Shown piece after piece: positions 23,401 through 37,142 of a stretch of 64,000 bases of DNA. The notes under the pieces were generated by a model that saw nothing but the letters and a program-made list of their open reading frames with translations, was not told the origin of the DNA and searched no databases. The stretch covers positions 42,526,017-42,590,016 of the forward strand of contig CM042087.1 in assembly GCA_023512835.1 (NCBI GenBank). Direction: 5' to 3'. Source of the DNA: Taxillus chinensis (Eukaryota; Streptophyta; Magnoliopsida; Santalales; Loranthaceae). Position numbers and translations under genes: made by a program. Position 1 is the first letter of the stretch. Each line of letters starts with the position of its first letter.

Positions 23401-26216
23401 AGAAACTACATATATATTATCTCCTTTAAAATATAATTTTCTTTACAATTTAAAGAAAATTTTATAATTTTTGTTATATTGTTCTAATTGGGTGTAAGCT
23501 TAATTGTTCTATATATATAATCATTTCATTTCAATAATTTTTGTGATAATAACTATCATACTTTATTTTCATTCGAGCACTCAGAGTGGAATTGTTAATT
23601 ATTTCAATAATTACCTATATATTAAGCAATATTAGTCATAAGTTCAACTTGAGATATATATCTTAATTAAAAATATTATTAAATAATAAACTTTGATGTT
23701 ATGTTAAATATGAACTGTGAAACTGTAAACTATTTAAACTATGAAACTTGAAAGTTGTTATTTAATATAGGTGCTTCAAAGTTCCATATATAAACTATGG
23801 AACTATGTAATATTAAAACTCACCTATTCATTTTAATTACATGAATAATATTTTTAACGCATACAAAATAATATAACACTATTTAAATATTTAAAGTATA
23901 CACATAATTTGCTTACATTAACTATGTTCATATTATGATATTATTATATTTAATAGTTTTAAATTAAATAGACTAATATTATATTTAAAAAAAATAATCA
24001 AAGTATAATTTATATGAACCTAAAACATCCACAACCGTTTTATATTTTTCTTTTTTTATTTTAGTGAACATGCTTTATAATATTTAAAGATCATAAAAAA
24101 ATACTCATACATTTTACTGTTCATCTTTATCCATATATAATACAATAATTTTATTTAAATATTATTTTATTGATTTTTCTCTCTCATCTATTCATAAATT
24201 ATTTTCTTTTATTTAAAATCATTATTTAATTACGCAAATAATTGAAAAAAACTACAAAACTACAAATTTAAAGACATACATACTAGGTATTTAAAAAAAC
24301 GATCTAGTTTGTTTTCAAAAACTTATAATATAATTATAAATATTTTTAATCAAAATAATAATATTTAAATAATTATTTTGATAAATAAAATATAAAAATT
24401 TTGCAACGCAGTCTGGTTTCAAAGATTGCAGGCAACACATATTACTCTTACATTTGTATCTTATTAGTTTTTATAAAATTGAGTGATGCTAAGTGTACTA
24501 TGTCATTGGTTCACTAATATTTGTTTGACCACTCATTTTGAAAATAAAACAAGCCATTGCCCTCGGAGGTTATGAATTGTAAGAGCATCCACTGCATTAA
24601 GTATCCATGACAGCTACTATGCTATTGCTGACTGCTGTTTCCAATTATATTTAAAAAAAAAAAAGTGTGGCAGGGTCAATGGGCCGCGACGAGTGCGACG
24701 TATGATGAGCCGACAAAAGGGCGTTATCTTTATATCCCTCGCGCCCTCGGTATGCCTACCCATTCACAGTCCACGGGGAAGGGCTGATTCGCGGAGTTAA
24801 AAAGTGGCCACCATACAAAGAAGATGGAAGCATCGATATATGTATCCATCAAGGATCGCACTATATCATTAGGTGCATATATTAATATATTATAGTACAC
24901 TACAGAGTCCGTGAAGCATGTTACCTCCATGTAATTTACTTGTCCAACTCAAAAAGGTACACATAAAACACATGGTCAAAATTTCAGTCTGTGTGTAACG
25001 TTAGTCTATGTTGTGGTGGTCAAAGGTAAGCTTGTGGAGGAGTTTGGACAACTTTGGGTCGAGCCTTCGATACCCGGGCAACCGCCTACGGGCTACTCAG
25101 TTCAACATAATTATTTCTCTAATTTTTTTATTTGAATTTATTGATCTCTGATTAAATTATAATTAAAAATAAGTTATATTTAATGGGAGAGTTAGTATTT
25201 TTAAAAAAGTATACATTGTTTTATAAAATATTAAATAGATTTGAGTAATAAAATAAATAAATAAATTTTAAAATGTTTAATTTTTTCAATAAAAATAAAA
25301 TAAAATTTTAAAAAATAAAATAACTATAAAACAATAAAACTCGCAGTTTTCAAAATTTATTTTTAAATTTATATAATTATTAAACTATAATGGACTCACT
25401 CATTATTTTTAAAAATAATTCTCAATTTGTATTGTTTTCCAATATTATGCTTCAGTCGGTTCTTTGATTCCATTTTAGATTTCATAAAAACACAATTTGG
25501 GTACACGAAATCACGAATAACAGTATTAGTTAAAAAATTTGATTTTGTTTTTGTTTTTTATGTATTTAAACTTGATTTTGTATTGAAAACTTAAAATCAA
25601 ACTTTGAAATGTACGTGTCATTAGGCTTTATATTATGTATTTAAATAACTTGTTGAAATTTTAATATTTCTATTTTATTCAACATTATAACTTGAACTTG
25701 GTTCATCAATTCCATTCAATAACTTGTCAGTAAGTTTGGTATTCGAATTCCGTTTTTTGCAAATTCCCTTATTCAGGGATCAAACTAAATAGTTTATTCG
25801 GTTCTGATTTACCCAAATAAGCAGCCCCAACGAGGACACTAGTTTTTTTTACTTGATACTACCTAATAAATGATAAACGATAGCTAAATAATAATTACAA
25901 TATTATAAACGTTAGCTAAATATTATTTACAATATTATAAATTATGTTCTAAATATTAAATATTGCAAACTAAATAATTTAAAATGTTTGATTATAATAT
26001 TATTTTTTATGTTGAATGAACTAAATTTCTAGTTTTATCATTATAAAAATTAAACTTTAATATCTGCTTTGAAAATTATATTAATATACGTGAAATGGTA
26101 TATTTCGTCTGATGACTAAAGCTAAATATGTCTGTTTCATATTTCATATTTTTTTTGGATAATGCACAAAAACTATTTACAAATTTTCATATATCTAATT
26201 TTCTATTTCTAGCTGT
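20441..26216. other. Large AT-rich intergenic region
   Basis: No gene is supported. Small features: a 27-bp tandem duplication near 21613-21668, a GTGGGT microsatellite at about 22528-22556, and long poly-A, poly-T and TA tracts from 22900 to 24400. GC is higher at 22500-22800 and at 24660-24800, without a recognisable reading frame. Confidence 0.6.
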
Positions 26217-26661
26217 TGTCAACAATAGCGGCGACGCCACCTCACCGCCCAAAAAGAAAGAAAAAGAAGAAGAAGAAGAAGAAAAGGTTACGAAACCTTT
26301 TTTGTCAAACGTGGTGTGCCAAACGCGGAGAAGACACGCTACCTTCACCTATAAAAAGGAACCCTCGGCAATGTATTTTTGTATCCCAAGAAGCAAGTCC
26401 CAAATACGGGAGAGAGAAAGAAAGAAAAAGAGAGAGAAAAGAAATAAGAGAGAGGAGAAAAAATAGAGAGAGAGAAAATTATCAATTTGATAATTTCTGG
26501 GTGATTTGGGTATTGGGATCGGTGTTTGTAAACACAGTGTATTTTTTCCCATATAGTGAAAATACCGCGAAGAGCTCGTGGACGTAGGGAATTTCCCGAA
26601 CCACGTAAAATTCTCGGTGTGCCATTTTTATTTCCTCCTATTTCCGGATTTCCTCCCAACA
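26217..26661 (+). repeat. 5' LTR of the copia element
   Basis: Begins TGTCAACAATAGCGG and ends CTCCCAACA, giving TG...CA termini. It contains an (AAG)n tract and a TATAAAAA promoter box near 26350. It differs from the 3' LTR by substitutions and several short indels. Confidence 0.9.
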
Positions 26662-28972
26662 ACCGGTATCGAGCTCGGACAATGAAACAATAAGTTCGAG
26701 TTCAAGAAGGTGACATGGCTCCGAGAAGGATTCATACAAGATCGAGAAATTCGACGGGACGAATTTCGGTTTGCGAATGCAGATGGAGGACTATCTACCG
26801 GAAAGACTTGTACCCGCCGATGGGAGAAAAGCCAGGTGGAAATAAAAGACGACGATTGGAAGGTGCTAGATCGCAAAGCCTTGGGGGCGGTCCGTCTAAG
26901 CTTGACGAGATGGCTTTCGACGTCAAAGACCAGGATACAACCGCAGGATCGATAAAAGCTCTCTCGAATATGTACGAGCGCCCTCTGCTACAAGGTATTT
27001 TTAATTAAGAAGCCGTTTAATTTAAAAATGCCAGAAAATGGGAATTTTAGAGAGCATCTAAATTCCTTAATAAGGCCAAAGACCAATTGAAATCGGTTGA
27101 AATTATTTTCACCGACGAAGTAAATGCCAGGTGCCTTGCTTAGTACTATGCCAGAAGGTTGGCAATCAACGGTACAATCTATTTCGCTTCTTTTGGGAAA
27201 AATAAAATGGTATTCTCGAAGTAGTAGACATGATCATGACGGAGGAGATCGAAGGAAGGAAGAAGGCCCTCCCACATCGGCATCGGCATTAAATCCGGAG
27301 AGCAGAGGTAGAGGTAGAAACAGAGGCACTCATCGGTGGAGATCTACATCGAGAAATGGTAGATCCAAATCCAGAAGTCACCAATTCCAAACCAACAAAG
27401 GTAAAAATAAAATTGAATGTTGGAATTGTGGAAAATTAGGACATTTTAAGTCCGAGCGGGGTCCGAAAAAGGAAGACAACGTGCATGGAAGTGCAAATGT
27501 CGATCGATGATGCTCTCATATGTTATGGAGAGCAAGACGGAATCTTGGGTGCTAGATTCAGGAGCTTCATTCCACGCTTCCTCAAACAAAGAAGTGTTCG
27601 AGGATTATGTTGCGGGCAATCGAGAAAAGGTGTATCTCGGTAATGATCAGGCATGCGACGTCGTTGGTCAAGGAACGGGGGATCAAGCTCAATGGATCCG
27701 TATGGAGGCTGAAAGATGTGAGACATGTACCTAGTCTCAGGAAGAATTTAATTTCCATCGGACAATTGGCAAAAAGATGGCTACGTGTCCACTTTTGCGG
27801 AGAGACACCTGGAAGATTTCTAAAGGGGCTATGACTATTGCACGGGGTAAGAAACATGGAACTCTTTACACAACTATGAATGGAAATTGTTTTATTACGG
27901 TTGCAGAGTGTAAAGATGACCCAAATCTTGGCACCAAAGACTTGGCCATATGAGTGCAAAGGGAATAGAGTCATGCATTCAAAAGGGAAGGCTGCCACGG
28001 AGTAAAATCAATAGATATTGATTTGTGTGAAAGCGTATTTTTGGAAAGCGAAACGGGTCGGCTTCAAAGAGGGAAGGCGAGAACCCCAAAGGAATCAAAG
28101 CTCGAATTGATTCACACAGATGTTTGGGGACCAGCTCCGTTCATCAATTGGAGGTAAACATTATTTTGTTACCTTTATTGATGATCATTCCAGGAAAGTA
28201 TGGGTATACTTCATCGAGGGTCGAGAAGTATTTGAAACATTCAAAATGTGGAAAGCGATGATCGAAATGAAACCGATTTAAGATTAAAAAGCTGCGTTCG
28301 GATAATGGTGGAGAATATGAAGACACCGGATTTAAACGGTTCATTATGAGAGCGGGATCAAGCTCGAGAGAACCGTGCCCGGGGACACCACAACGAGAAT
28401 GGCATAGCGGAACGGATGAACCTGGACGTTGGGGAGGAAGTATGCGCATACATGCGGGGTTGCCCAAGTTGGCAGAGGCGAACAACGACTTACCTCATCA
28501 ACCGTGGACCATCAACACCTCTAGAGTTCAAAATACCTAAGAAGTTTGGACGGGAAAAGAGGTTAGACTTTCACATTTGAAAGTATTTGGTTGTGTTCTT
28601 ATGTGCATATTAGTGATAATGCTAGAACTAAACTTGATGCTAAATCATTTAAATGTACATTTGTTGGTTATGGTGGTATGAATTTGGTTATAGATGTTGG
28701 GATAATCAAAAATAAGAAAATCATTAGAGTAGAGATGTTGTGTTTAATGAAAAAGTCCGTATAAAGATAGAGACACGGCCGAATCCACTAGTCAAGTGGA
28801 TCATAGCTGTTTACTTTGAGCCCGATGATGTCCCCAATAGGCGGCTATCAAAACAGGCCGAAACCTCAGGAGGAGGAAGTTACGGGACAAGTCATTAAGA
28901 GCCACGGGATCAAGTTCTACATTAGGAGATCCATCGGCCGCATGTACCAAACAGGAAGTACTTAAATTATTT

Positions 28973-28999
28973 GGGGGGGGGTCAGGGGGGGGGGGGGGG
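28973..28999 (+). repeat. Poly-G interruption in the copia pol region
   Basis: Two G runs separated by TCA interrupt the stretch between integrase and reverse transcriptase. It is the second long G homopolymer in the window. Confidence 0.85.
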
Positions 29000-30559
29000 C
29001 GGAAGTACATGAAGCATGTCGGGTAGAGGATGCGAGCAAGTGGGAGCTTGCAATGGAAGATGAAATGAAGTCTCTTATATCCAACCGGACTTGGGAATTA
29101 GCAAAGCCGGCCGGCAAGAAAGCTTTGCAAAATAAATGGGTGTCCGAGTCAAGGAGGAGTATGATGGCTCCAAACGATATAAAAGCAAGACTGTGGTTAA
29201 AGGCTTCCAAAGAAAAGGAAGGTATTGACTACACCGAAATATTTTCTCCAGTTGTTAAACTAACTACCATTCGGTCGGTTTGAGCATTGTAAGACAAAGA
29301 ATCTACATCTAGAGCAATTAGATGTAAAGACAACTTTTCTCCATGGAGATTTGGAGGAAGAGATATACATGCGAAGAACCAGAAGGGTTCACAAATGAGG
29401 GCAATGAAGATTTGGTATGCAGGTTGACCAAAAGCTTGTATGGTTTAAAACAAGCACCCCGACAAGTGGTACAAGAAATTTGATGGTTTTATGCAGAATA
29501 ATGGCTATCTAAATAATGTAACCCTTGTTACTTCAAGAAGGTTGATTCCGGTTTTATTATCTTGCTACTTTATGTTGATGACATGTTAATAGCAGGAGCA
29601 AATCTAGATGAGATCAACAGGTGAAGAGACGGTTGTCCGTGAATTTGAGATGAAGGACTTGGGTGCGGCAGAAAGCGAGATACTTGGAATGAGGATTAGC
29701 AGAGACAGACGGAAAGGTACCTTACAATTATCTCAAGTAGAATATATTTGTAAGATATTACAAAGGTTTAGCATGGTGATGCCAAACCGGTGAGAACACC
29801 TCTTGCTAATCATTTCAAGTTGTCAAAGGAGCAATGTCCAAAGACAGATGAAGAGAAGGACTACATGGATAAGGTTCCATATGCCTCGGCCATTGGAAGC
29901 TTGATGTATGCCATGGTGTGCACGAGACCAGATATTGCTCATGAGGGGAGCAAGGAGCATTTATGTCTAATCCAGGAAGCAAGATTGGGAAGCGAGGAAA
30001 TGGATACTTAGATACCTGATGTACTACTAACAAATGTCTATGTTTCGAAAAGGTGAGCCGAAGTTGCGTGGCTATGTTATGCGATTTTGCTAGGAAATGG
30101 ACCACGGGAGGAGCACTACGGGATATGTGTTCACGTTGGGGACTACGGCAAGTGGAGTTCCGATTCGCAGTAAGATTATGGCTCTATCTACAACCGAGGC
30201 AGAGTATGTTGCGATGTGAAGCCGACAAGGAGTTTATTTGGTTACAAGGATTATTAGCAGAAATGGGTTTCAAGCAAGAGATGGATGTATTGTATAGTGA
30301 CGAGGCCAGCAGCGAATTCAGGAATTTCATTCAAGGACCAAGCATATTGGACTTCATTATCATTTCATTCGATCATCACTGTGAAGTGTTGACCTTGTGA
30401 AGATACAAGGGAGCAAGAACCCAGTGATATGTTAACCAAATCGATTACTACAACAAATTAAGAGTTGTGCGCAACTCTAATTGGTCTCCAAGAATAGTTG
30501 CATTGGAAAGAGCTACTGCAGGTGTGAAGACAGATTGAAATCGGCTTCAAGTGGGAGAT

Positions 30560-31009
30560 TGTCAACAATAGCGGCTAGACGCCACCTCACCGCCCAAAAA
30601 AGAAAAGAAAAAGAAGAAGAAGAAGAAGAAGAAGAAGAGGTTACGCAAACCTTTTTTGTCAAACGTGGTGTGCCAAACGCGGAGAAGACACGCTACCTTC
30701 ACCTATAAAAAGGAACCCTCGGAATGTATTTTTGTATCCCAAGAAGAAGTCCCAAATACGGGAGAGAGAAAGAAAGAAAAGAGAGAGAGAAAAGAAATAG
30801 AGAGAGGAGAAAAAATAGAGAGAGAGAAAATTATCAATTTGATAATTTCTTGGGTTATTTGGGTATTGGGATCGGTGTTTGTAAACACAGGTGTATTTTT
30901 TCCCATAGTGAAAATATCGCAGCGTGGAGGACGTAGAGGAATTTCCCAACCACGTAAAATTCTCGGTGTGCCATTTTTATTTCCTCCTATTTCCGGTTTC
31001 CTCCCAACA
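30560..31009 (+). repeat. 3' LTR of the copia element
   Basis: Same termini and internal order as the 5' LTR: (AAG)n tract, TATAAAAA box near 30704, GAGAGA-rich leader. It is preceded by the polypurine tract at 30549-30559. Confidence 0.9.
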
Positions 31010-33600
31010 TTGTATGTAATTAAAATGATATAATTCTTTGTCATTTTATCTCCTCTTTATTTACAAAATACTCTTTTTTTAGTCATCACTCAAAACATAT
31101 ATTATTTTTTATCTACAAATATGCAGATGTAGATAATATATAGTAGATTTCCAAATTTACGATAAAAGCGCTAGCCTCAGTCTTTAAGATTATCTCAAAT
31201 GAGTATTGGTTAAAATTTATTAGCTTAAACTAAACCTAACCTAATACGATGTCATTTTAGTTGTTTATTATGATATAATGCTACGTTGTTTATTTTTTTC
31301 CTAACTATAATTTTCTCAATTTATCATTTTTTTCCTAACTATAATGCTACAAGTTGAGAGATTATGGACAAATGAGATGTGACAATATTAGTTAAAATTC
31401 TAATTTTGGTAAAATTTGATTGATTTATTTATTAAATATATTTTATATTCTAGCTGTATCATTAGAGAAAAGTTTTATAAAGTTTAAGCTTAAATGTATT
31501 TTTAGCTGATATTATTAAAGATGTTATAAAATATGCAAATTTAAATGATCGATATGTTGCAGTGTAATTTTTATCTAAGTTATCGAATTTTTCTTTATTT
31601 TTAAAATGCTGTATTTTAAATAAGCTAATATAAATGCTTTAAACGAGAGTGTTGAACGTTTCAGGCGTCCAATATTAAAAATTTAACCCTCTGCATGTTT
31701 GGTAAAGGTGGAAAAGCTACGAAAATGGATGATGAGTGGAAAAGGCATGGAAATGTCATTTTATGTTGTTTGCCAAATGAAAAAAAGGGTAGAAAGAAAA
31801 AAACATGAAATATTATAAAAAACTGAGATTAATTTTATAGCAACTTAAATGATGGGATTTGTTTTGTAAAATTATTAAAATTTCAAATTAAATTTGTTTA
31901 TATATTAATTTACACTACTTTTTTTCCCATCAAATCAAACAAGTATTTTTTTTTTCTTTCCACACTTTTCTACGATTTACCAAACAAATGATAAATGACC
32001 TTAGTATTTGTTGATCAAAACGGGTACAATTGACATTCAAACACAACTAGACGCAATCAAACACTACATTAGTTTATCTAAACTAAATTCAAAGCCTTGT
32101 ATATGTACATATTATATATGTATATATATATATATATATTATAATATACATTATTAAAATAAACGCGGTGTGTTAAATTATTATTTGAAATTTAATTGAC
32201 AAATATATACTTTCTAAAAGTAGAATATTCAAAATAAAAACTTAAAAAATACAATTTATTTTGTTTAAATTCTCAGAATTTGTTGTTACTATAATATTTA
32301 TTCACTGCATTGTTTAATTACTACTGAAGCAATCCTACTTCTTTGTTGCCACTACAAATTTTCAATCTGTAAATCATCCGTTCACTACAAAGATGAAATC
32401 TTCTAGTTTTTCGTTTTATTTTTTAAAATATGAACTTCATTTTTGACCGTTGGTTTTTCAATCATAAAATTTGATCGTCGAATAATATAGTTCACACTTC
32501 ACGCGACAAATCTTTTCTTTTATTGGTATGAAGCAAAAGGTGTTAAATGATGATGTCAGAGGTCAGTTACTTTTTTAAAACAACACAGTGGTTTTGGAAA
32601 TTTACCAAAACCTCAAAAGTAACACGTGAGATTCGCCATTGATTACAGTGTGTTTGAAATCCATATTCTAGGGGAAAGGGCAGAGCCTTTTGATCTCCTC
32701 GGATGCCAATACGATATGGTGTTAGCGGTGCAGCGTGGCACACCATGAAAGCATGTAACCCCACCGCTTGTACTCTCTAGTTTGGGTTGGGGGTTGGGAT
32801 TGGAGAAACACTCATTATGTCTCTTTCTTTTGCGAAGTATCATAAAAGTGACAGTGTATATAGCCCAACATAAAGATGGTACGTTTTTTCGGACAAGCAT
32901 ATATGAAATCTATATATAAAAATGATATGGCTTGGCAATGATTATTTTTTTTTTAAAATATATTATAAATTCAAATAAATTTTTATTATTTATAAATAAT
33001 TTTAAATTTATCACGATTTATTATTTTTGAAAATAATTTTATTTTAATTCGTATATAATTAAAACTCTATGCAGACACAAAGGTCCCGCCTGCAGATAGA
33101 TTAGACATTTTTCCATTTCATAACGGGCGGTCCAACGCTTGCAACATAGGCGTAATTAACCATGGTTAAGTAATAAATAATAACGAAGGATGATCGCGTA
33201 AATATCTGGGCCTCTCCCTGGTCCCTGGATGCCAAAGTCCACCAGCGCATAGTCAACTCGAGCCAAAATTTACGATGACTTGTACTACCGCGGTGCAATT
33301 CGGTACCGTAATTTACGGCGTTGAACAACATATTTCTGTGGAACGAATATATCAAAGATGAAATTTTAATAAAAGAAAAATATCAAATAATTAGTTAAAT
33401 TTATGAGTTGGTCCAAAGATAGTAAAATAAATAAATAAATAATAGTATTCACACTCAAAACATAAACACCGGCATTTTTTTTTATATAAAATTATAAAAA
33501 TATTATCAAATTATTTATAATATGTTTATTACGTTCGAAATAAATAAAGAGATCAAATATTATTATAATGTTTTCAAACATGCTTGTTTAAATTTTTTAT
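31010..33600. other. AT-rich intergenic region
   Basis: No gene seen. A TA microsatellite lies near 32115-32140. GC is somewhat higher at 32640-32800 and 33080-33310, without a coding signature. Confidence 0.55.
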
Positions 33601-34380
33601 AGCAACTCTAATTCTGTTCTATATATACATTTTTACATGTAAATAACTCTAAAGAGTTATTTTATACATACACGATCTAATATTATTCTTTAATTTATAT
33701 TTATTTTTATTAAAATATTATTTTTAAATTAAATGTTATTCATTGAAGACTTCCAATAAACCAAATTTTAGCACGATTGTCCTCTATCTTCGCCTCCTAT
33801 CCTCCTTTATCCTCCTCCTTGTTAATTAGCCCCTCAGCTGCGGAGATCAGAACCTTTTGATTGACATCGATACTCTGACAATGATCCTACTCAAGAAGTT
33901 CGGGTTCACATAGACGGGTCACGTCTCCATCATCGTCTCATCTGTGTGGGTTACCTCCACCCTCGCCACCTACGCAAAAACCGAGCCCACCTCAAGTAGA
34001 ATTAGGTTGTCATCGTTCCCTACGTTGGAGTCTAGTCTCTAATGTCTAGGGGTGGAGGCAGTAGCTTCTACGACAACCCAATCTTTATTCGCAACCGCCT
34101 CATGAAGCAGGCTGCGTGCACTTACCTCTTGCCCATGTTGGTTTTGTTGGTGAATACCGGACGTCACCTCTGGCTCAACTTTTTAAGCCCCTCTTTCGGA
34201 GCATGGCGTCCGGCTGCTTTGCCTTCCTCGCCAACGTAATTGGATGGTTTATTCAAGCGAGAGAGAAGAAGAGAGGGAAAAAATATATGTATCATTTATT
34301 AAATGTGAATAGCTATATGAAAAGTATATTACTTTATTATATTTAAATAGCTATATCACTTTATTATATTTACTCAAAAA
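33601..34380. mobile_element. Possible TIR element with GC-rich insert
   Basis: A GC-rich island (about 33780-34250) sits in AT-rich DNA. The left flank begins AGCAACTCTAATTCTG and continues with a segment resembling the left flank of the island at 47553. The right side has GAATAGCTATAT near 34308. The island has open but mutually shifted frames, for example SSFYDNPIFIRNRLMKQA near 34062, that I do not recognise. No target-site duplication or matching right terminus was found, so this is tentative. Confidence 0.3.
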
Positions 34381-36968
34381 AAAACTATTAAAACATAAAT
34401 ATAATATTCAAATAATGGTCATTAAATATTTAAATTATGTTTAAATAACACTGTAAATATTTTAAGTTCTCGAACAATGTATTATTATTTTACGCATTCC
34501 CAAATTTAATTTTCTTTTAAAATGCATAAAATCTTTCATTTTGGTGGTAAAATGACAATATGTCAAAATTCACAAATTTGGTTGTGTCTTATTTGACCAT
34601 CAAAATGGATGATGTTAGATCTTTTTTTAAAATTCAAATTTTGTTTGTATGTAGGTTTCATTTATCATGCTTCTTGAAACTATATTTTTAATTTTAATTT
34701 AAAGTATAAGAAAAGATATTTAAATTTGTAATAGAAAATCTAATATTCAGTGTGTAACCAAAAATTCAGGCTCAATAATGGACATTAAAATATAGACATA
34801 CTTATTTGTATTCATTTTTATTTGGCTCAAATGCGTTTGACTCGTGGAAGCTTGTATTAAAAAAAAAAAACAACTTAATTTATCATATATATTTATTTAT
34901 TTTTTGTAAAATTTAATAATATATAACATGGAAAGGAGAGAGAGAGAGATATATATTACTTCACGTAATTAAAATTATTAAAATATTTAATTATTCAGTG
35001 ATCTTACCGTCCGGCGTGAGGAATCTGTTCACGGAGAGTAACGCCACGGCTGTACATTTGTTTTTGTATAATTTATTAAAGTAAAGTAAAAACAAAAATA
35101 AAACAAGCAACGGAAGAGCCTAAATTAAATTCAAATATATTTATAATTGCATAAAAATATCCTTTTAATTTATTAAAATAATAGTCTAATTTATTTGTAT
35201 AATTTTACAACGGGGTTAATTATGATGTGATATATTTTTAGAAATATATTTTTCCGTCTTCGATACATTACTTTATTTATAAAAAAAAAATAATCATGAA
35301 CACAAAAATACCATAAAACCTATTTAAAAATAAACCCGAAAGCCTAAATTAATTCGAAATTTTACTTAAACATGTCAAATGTCCAATCCGCTCCGCTTCG
35401 CTATTTTCAATGCGTTGGAAAGGAAAAGGCAAGCATTGCGCAGGTCATGATTACGCGGACGTGGGACTTAACGGGAGAACGGGAGCATAAAAAACAACAA
35501 CAATAAAAATCTATCCAATCGCACGAATTTATAATAGAATTTAATTGTTTTTTTATTTTTTAAAATTCAAATTCGTATTTAATTTTTAATTTTTTCAATA
35601 GAATAGAAAATATGATTTTTAAAAAATTAGATATTATATTTTAAGATATAAAATAAAATATATATGATGAATTAGATCAATAAAATAATATTAATATTTA
35701 AATTTCTTATTAAATTTAAATTTATATATAAAAACAGTTATAAGGCTCATAAATTTTAAAATGATTATAAGACATACTGTTTAAAAAAAATATTTTTAAA
35801 ATCAAAATAGACTCATAATTTTAAATCAAATCGAAATCAAATTTGAGTGGGTATGATTAATTTTTTTTTTCAACTCCGACAACAATATATATATATTTAC
35901 TTATATATGGAGAGAGATTTCTGAAGATTAATTTTTACTCTCAAATTTAATAATTATTTTTTTTATTAAAATAATAAAATAATAAAACTATCAATGGGGA
36001 AGGATGGAAGAGCGATATTAGAAAAAATAATATAATAGTATATAGATAGTGAAACAACAAAGCAAATTTCATTTGTATTTGTAGATAGTGTGGTAAAGAA
36101 TTTATTAGAGTAAAATTTTTAAGGTTGTCTATTTAGAGATAATAAATAAATTCTTGAAATTGATTCAAGTTCATATTACATTTAGAGTACTAGCTGTGAT
36201 ATTAGTTTTTCTAATAAAATTTAAAAATTTTAAATTATTTTTTATAATTTATTAATCAGAAAAAATAAAAAAAAAAATTTTTTTAATATATTAAAAAATT
36301 TGATGTAAACTTAAACGCGAAGGTTAATTATAATATTTTATGACTTTTCTATTTTTCTTTCTTATAAATAAACCAAAAAAACTCTTATCTCTGGTGGTAC
36401 ACAGCTATGTAAAATGACTTTGGTAAATGCAAGTATGGAGCCTAGCATGCAGTTTTGGAGTATTAATTTGTTTTTTGAGTACTCTTATATGGAGTTATAT
36501 ATTGTGTAAGTCAGATTTATCCTTGTTTTTTAAACGCAAATATGAGATTAGCATAAGTTTTTTTTTTCTTTCCCATAAAAGGAGGGAGAAAAGGGACACA
36601 GGAAAAGCATGAGCGGGAGGGTGGGGGTTTTGATTTCATTCCTCCTTGTTATCAGGGTTACGGACGATGGGAAGGGAAGGTAAGGTAACGCATCAAAAAC
36701 GAATAAGGACGAGACAGGCTATGATGAAGAGTGAGAATGAAACGCCTCCACACCTTCCCTCCCTCTCTCCCTCGCCTTTTTTCTCTCTTCTCTCTCTCGT
36801 GATGCACATAGGGGGGTGTGGGTTTTATGAACCATCAAATCCCATTATTACTTTGGACCTGTGCCATCCACGAGAGTCCCTTCACCTGCTCTCCCCTCTT
36901 CTTCTCTCTCCTATTTAGTGCGCGCCAGTACGGCTACATAAATACACTCCCAACTGCCCTTCCTTCCC
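34381..36968. other. AT-rich region leading into the MIR394 promoter
   Basis: Mostly low-complexity AT DNA. The segment 36000-36130 contains ATAGATAGTGAA and CATTTGT motifs also found near 48119-48150, which suggests a shared repeat. From about 36590 the base composition rises and TC-rich tracts (36755-36800) precede the TATA box. Confidence 0.5.
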
Positions 36969-36976
36969 TATAAATC
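36969..36976 (+). promoter_or_regulatory. TATA box of the MIR394 transcript
   Basis: TATAAATC in a C-rich setting, about 185 bp upstream of the mature miRNA. This is the expected arrangement for a Pol II plant miRNA promoter, with the start site inferred near 37000. Confidence 0.6.
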
Positions 36977-37142
36977 CCACCCCAACCCCAGCCAATGCAC
37001 AAATGTATGTATAACGTAACCGAGACCTCCATTTTTGTTCCTCTCCGGCCGGCACCCCTCCCCTCCTGGACTTGTTGCTGTTTGCTGGAGGACTATAGGC
37101 GACGCGTTGGTTAATTTCATGTGGGTTTGGCAAAGCGTTTTG

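Larger units (their letters stand above)
26217..31009 (+). mobile_element. Degenerate Ty1/copia LTR retrotransposon
   Basis: Nearly full-length element with two LTRs and decayed gag-pol in copia order. Visible signatures are a gag-like KFDGTNFG motif near 26748, a zinc knuckle near 27418 (CWNCGKLGH, with the last Cys replaced by Arg), the protease DSGAS at 27555, integrase pieces (HTDVWGP near 28112; FVTFIDDHSRKVWVYF near 28164-28211), reverse transcriptase pieces (LYGLKQAP near 29437; YVDDM at 29571) and RNase H (ALSTTEAEYVAM near 30184). Integrase precedes reverse transcriptase, which separates copia from gypsy. A primer-binding-like sequence (GGTATC plus AGCTC) follows the 5' LTR and a purine tract (AAGTGGGAGAT) precedes the 3' LTR. 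Many small indels and stops break the frame, so it cannot be autonomous. No convincing 5-bp target duplication is visible (GCTGT versus TTGTA). Confidence 0.9.

Noticed and set aside
24580..24930. GAGCATCCACTGCA-like terminus of a MITE
   Set aside because: No matching inverted terminus or target duplication was found on the other side.
25000..25110. tRNA-like or SINE-like sequence with GGGTCGAGCCTTCGATACC
   Set aside because: It has weak A-box and B-box resemblance only, no cloverleaf, no poly-A end and no flanking repeat that I could find.
26217..26590. Basic Lys/Arg-rich ORFs
   Set aside because: They are translations of the (AAG)n and GAGAGA tracts of the copia LTR; the same frames appear in the 3' LTR.
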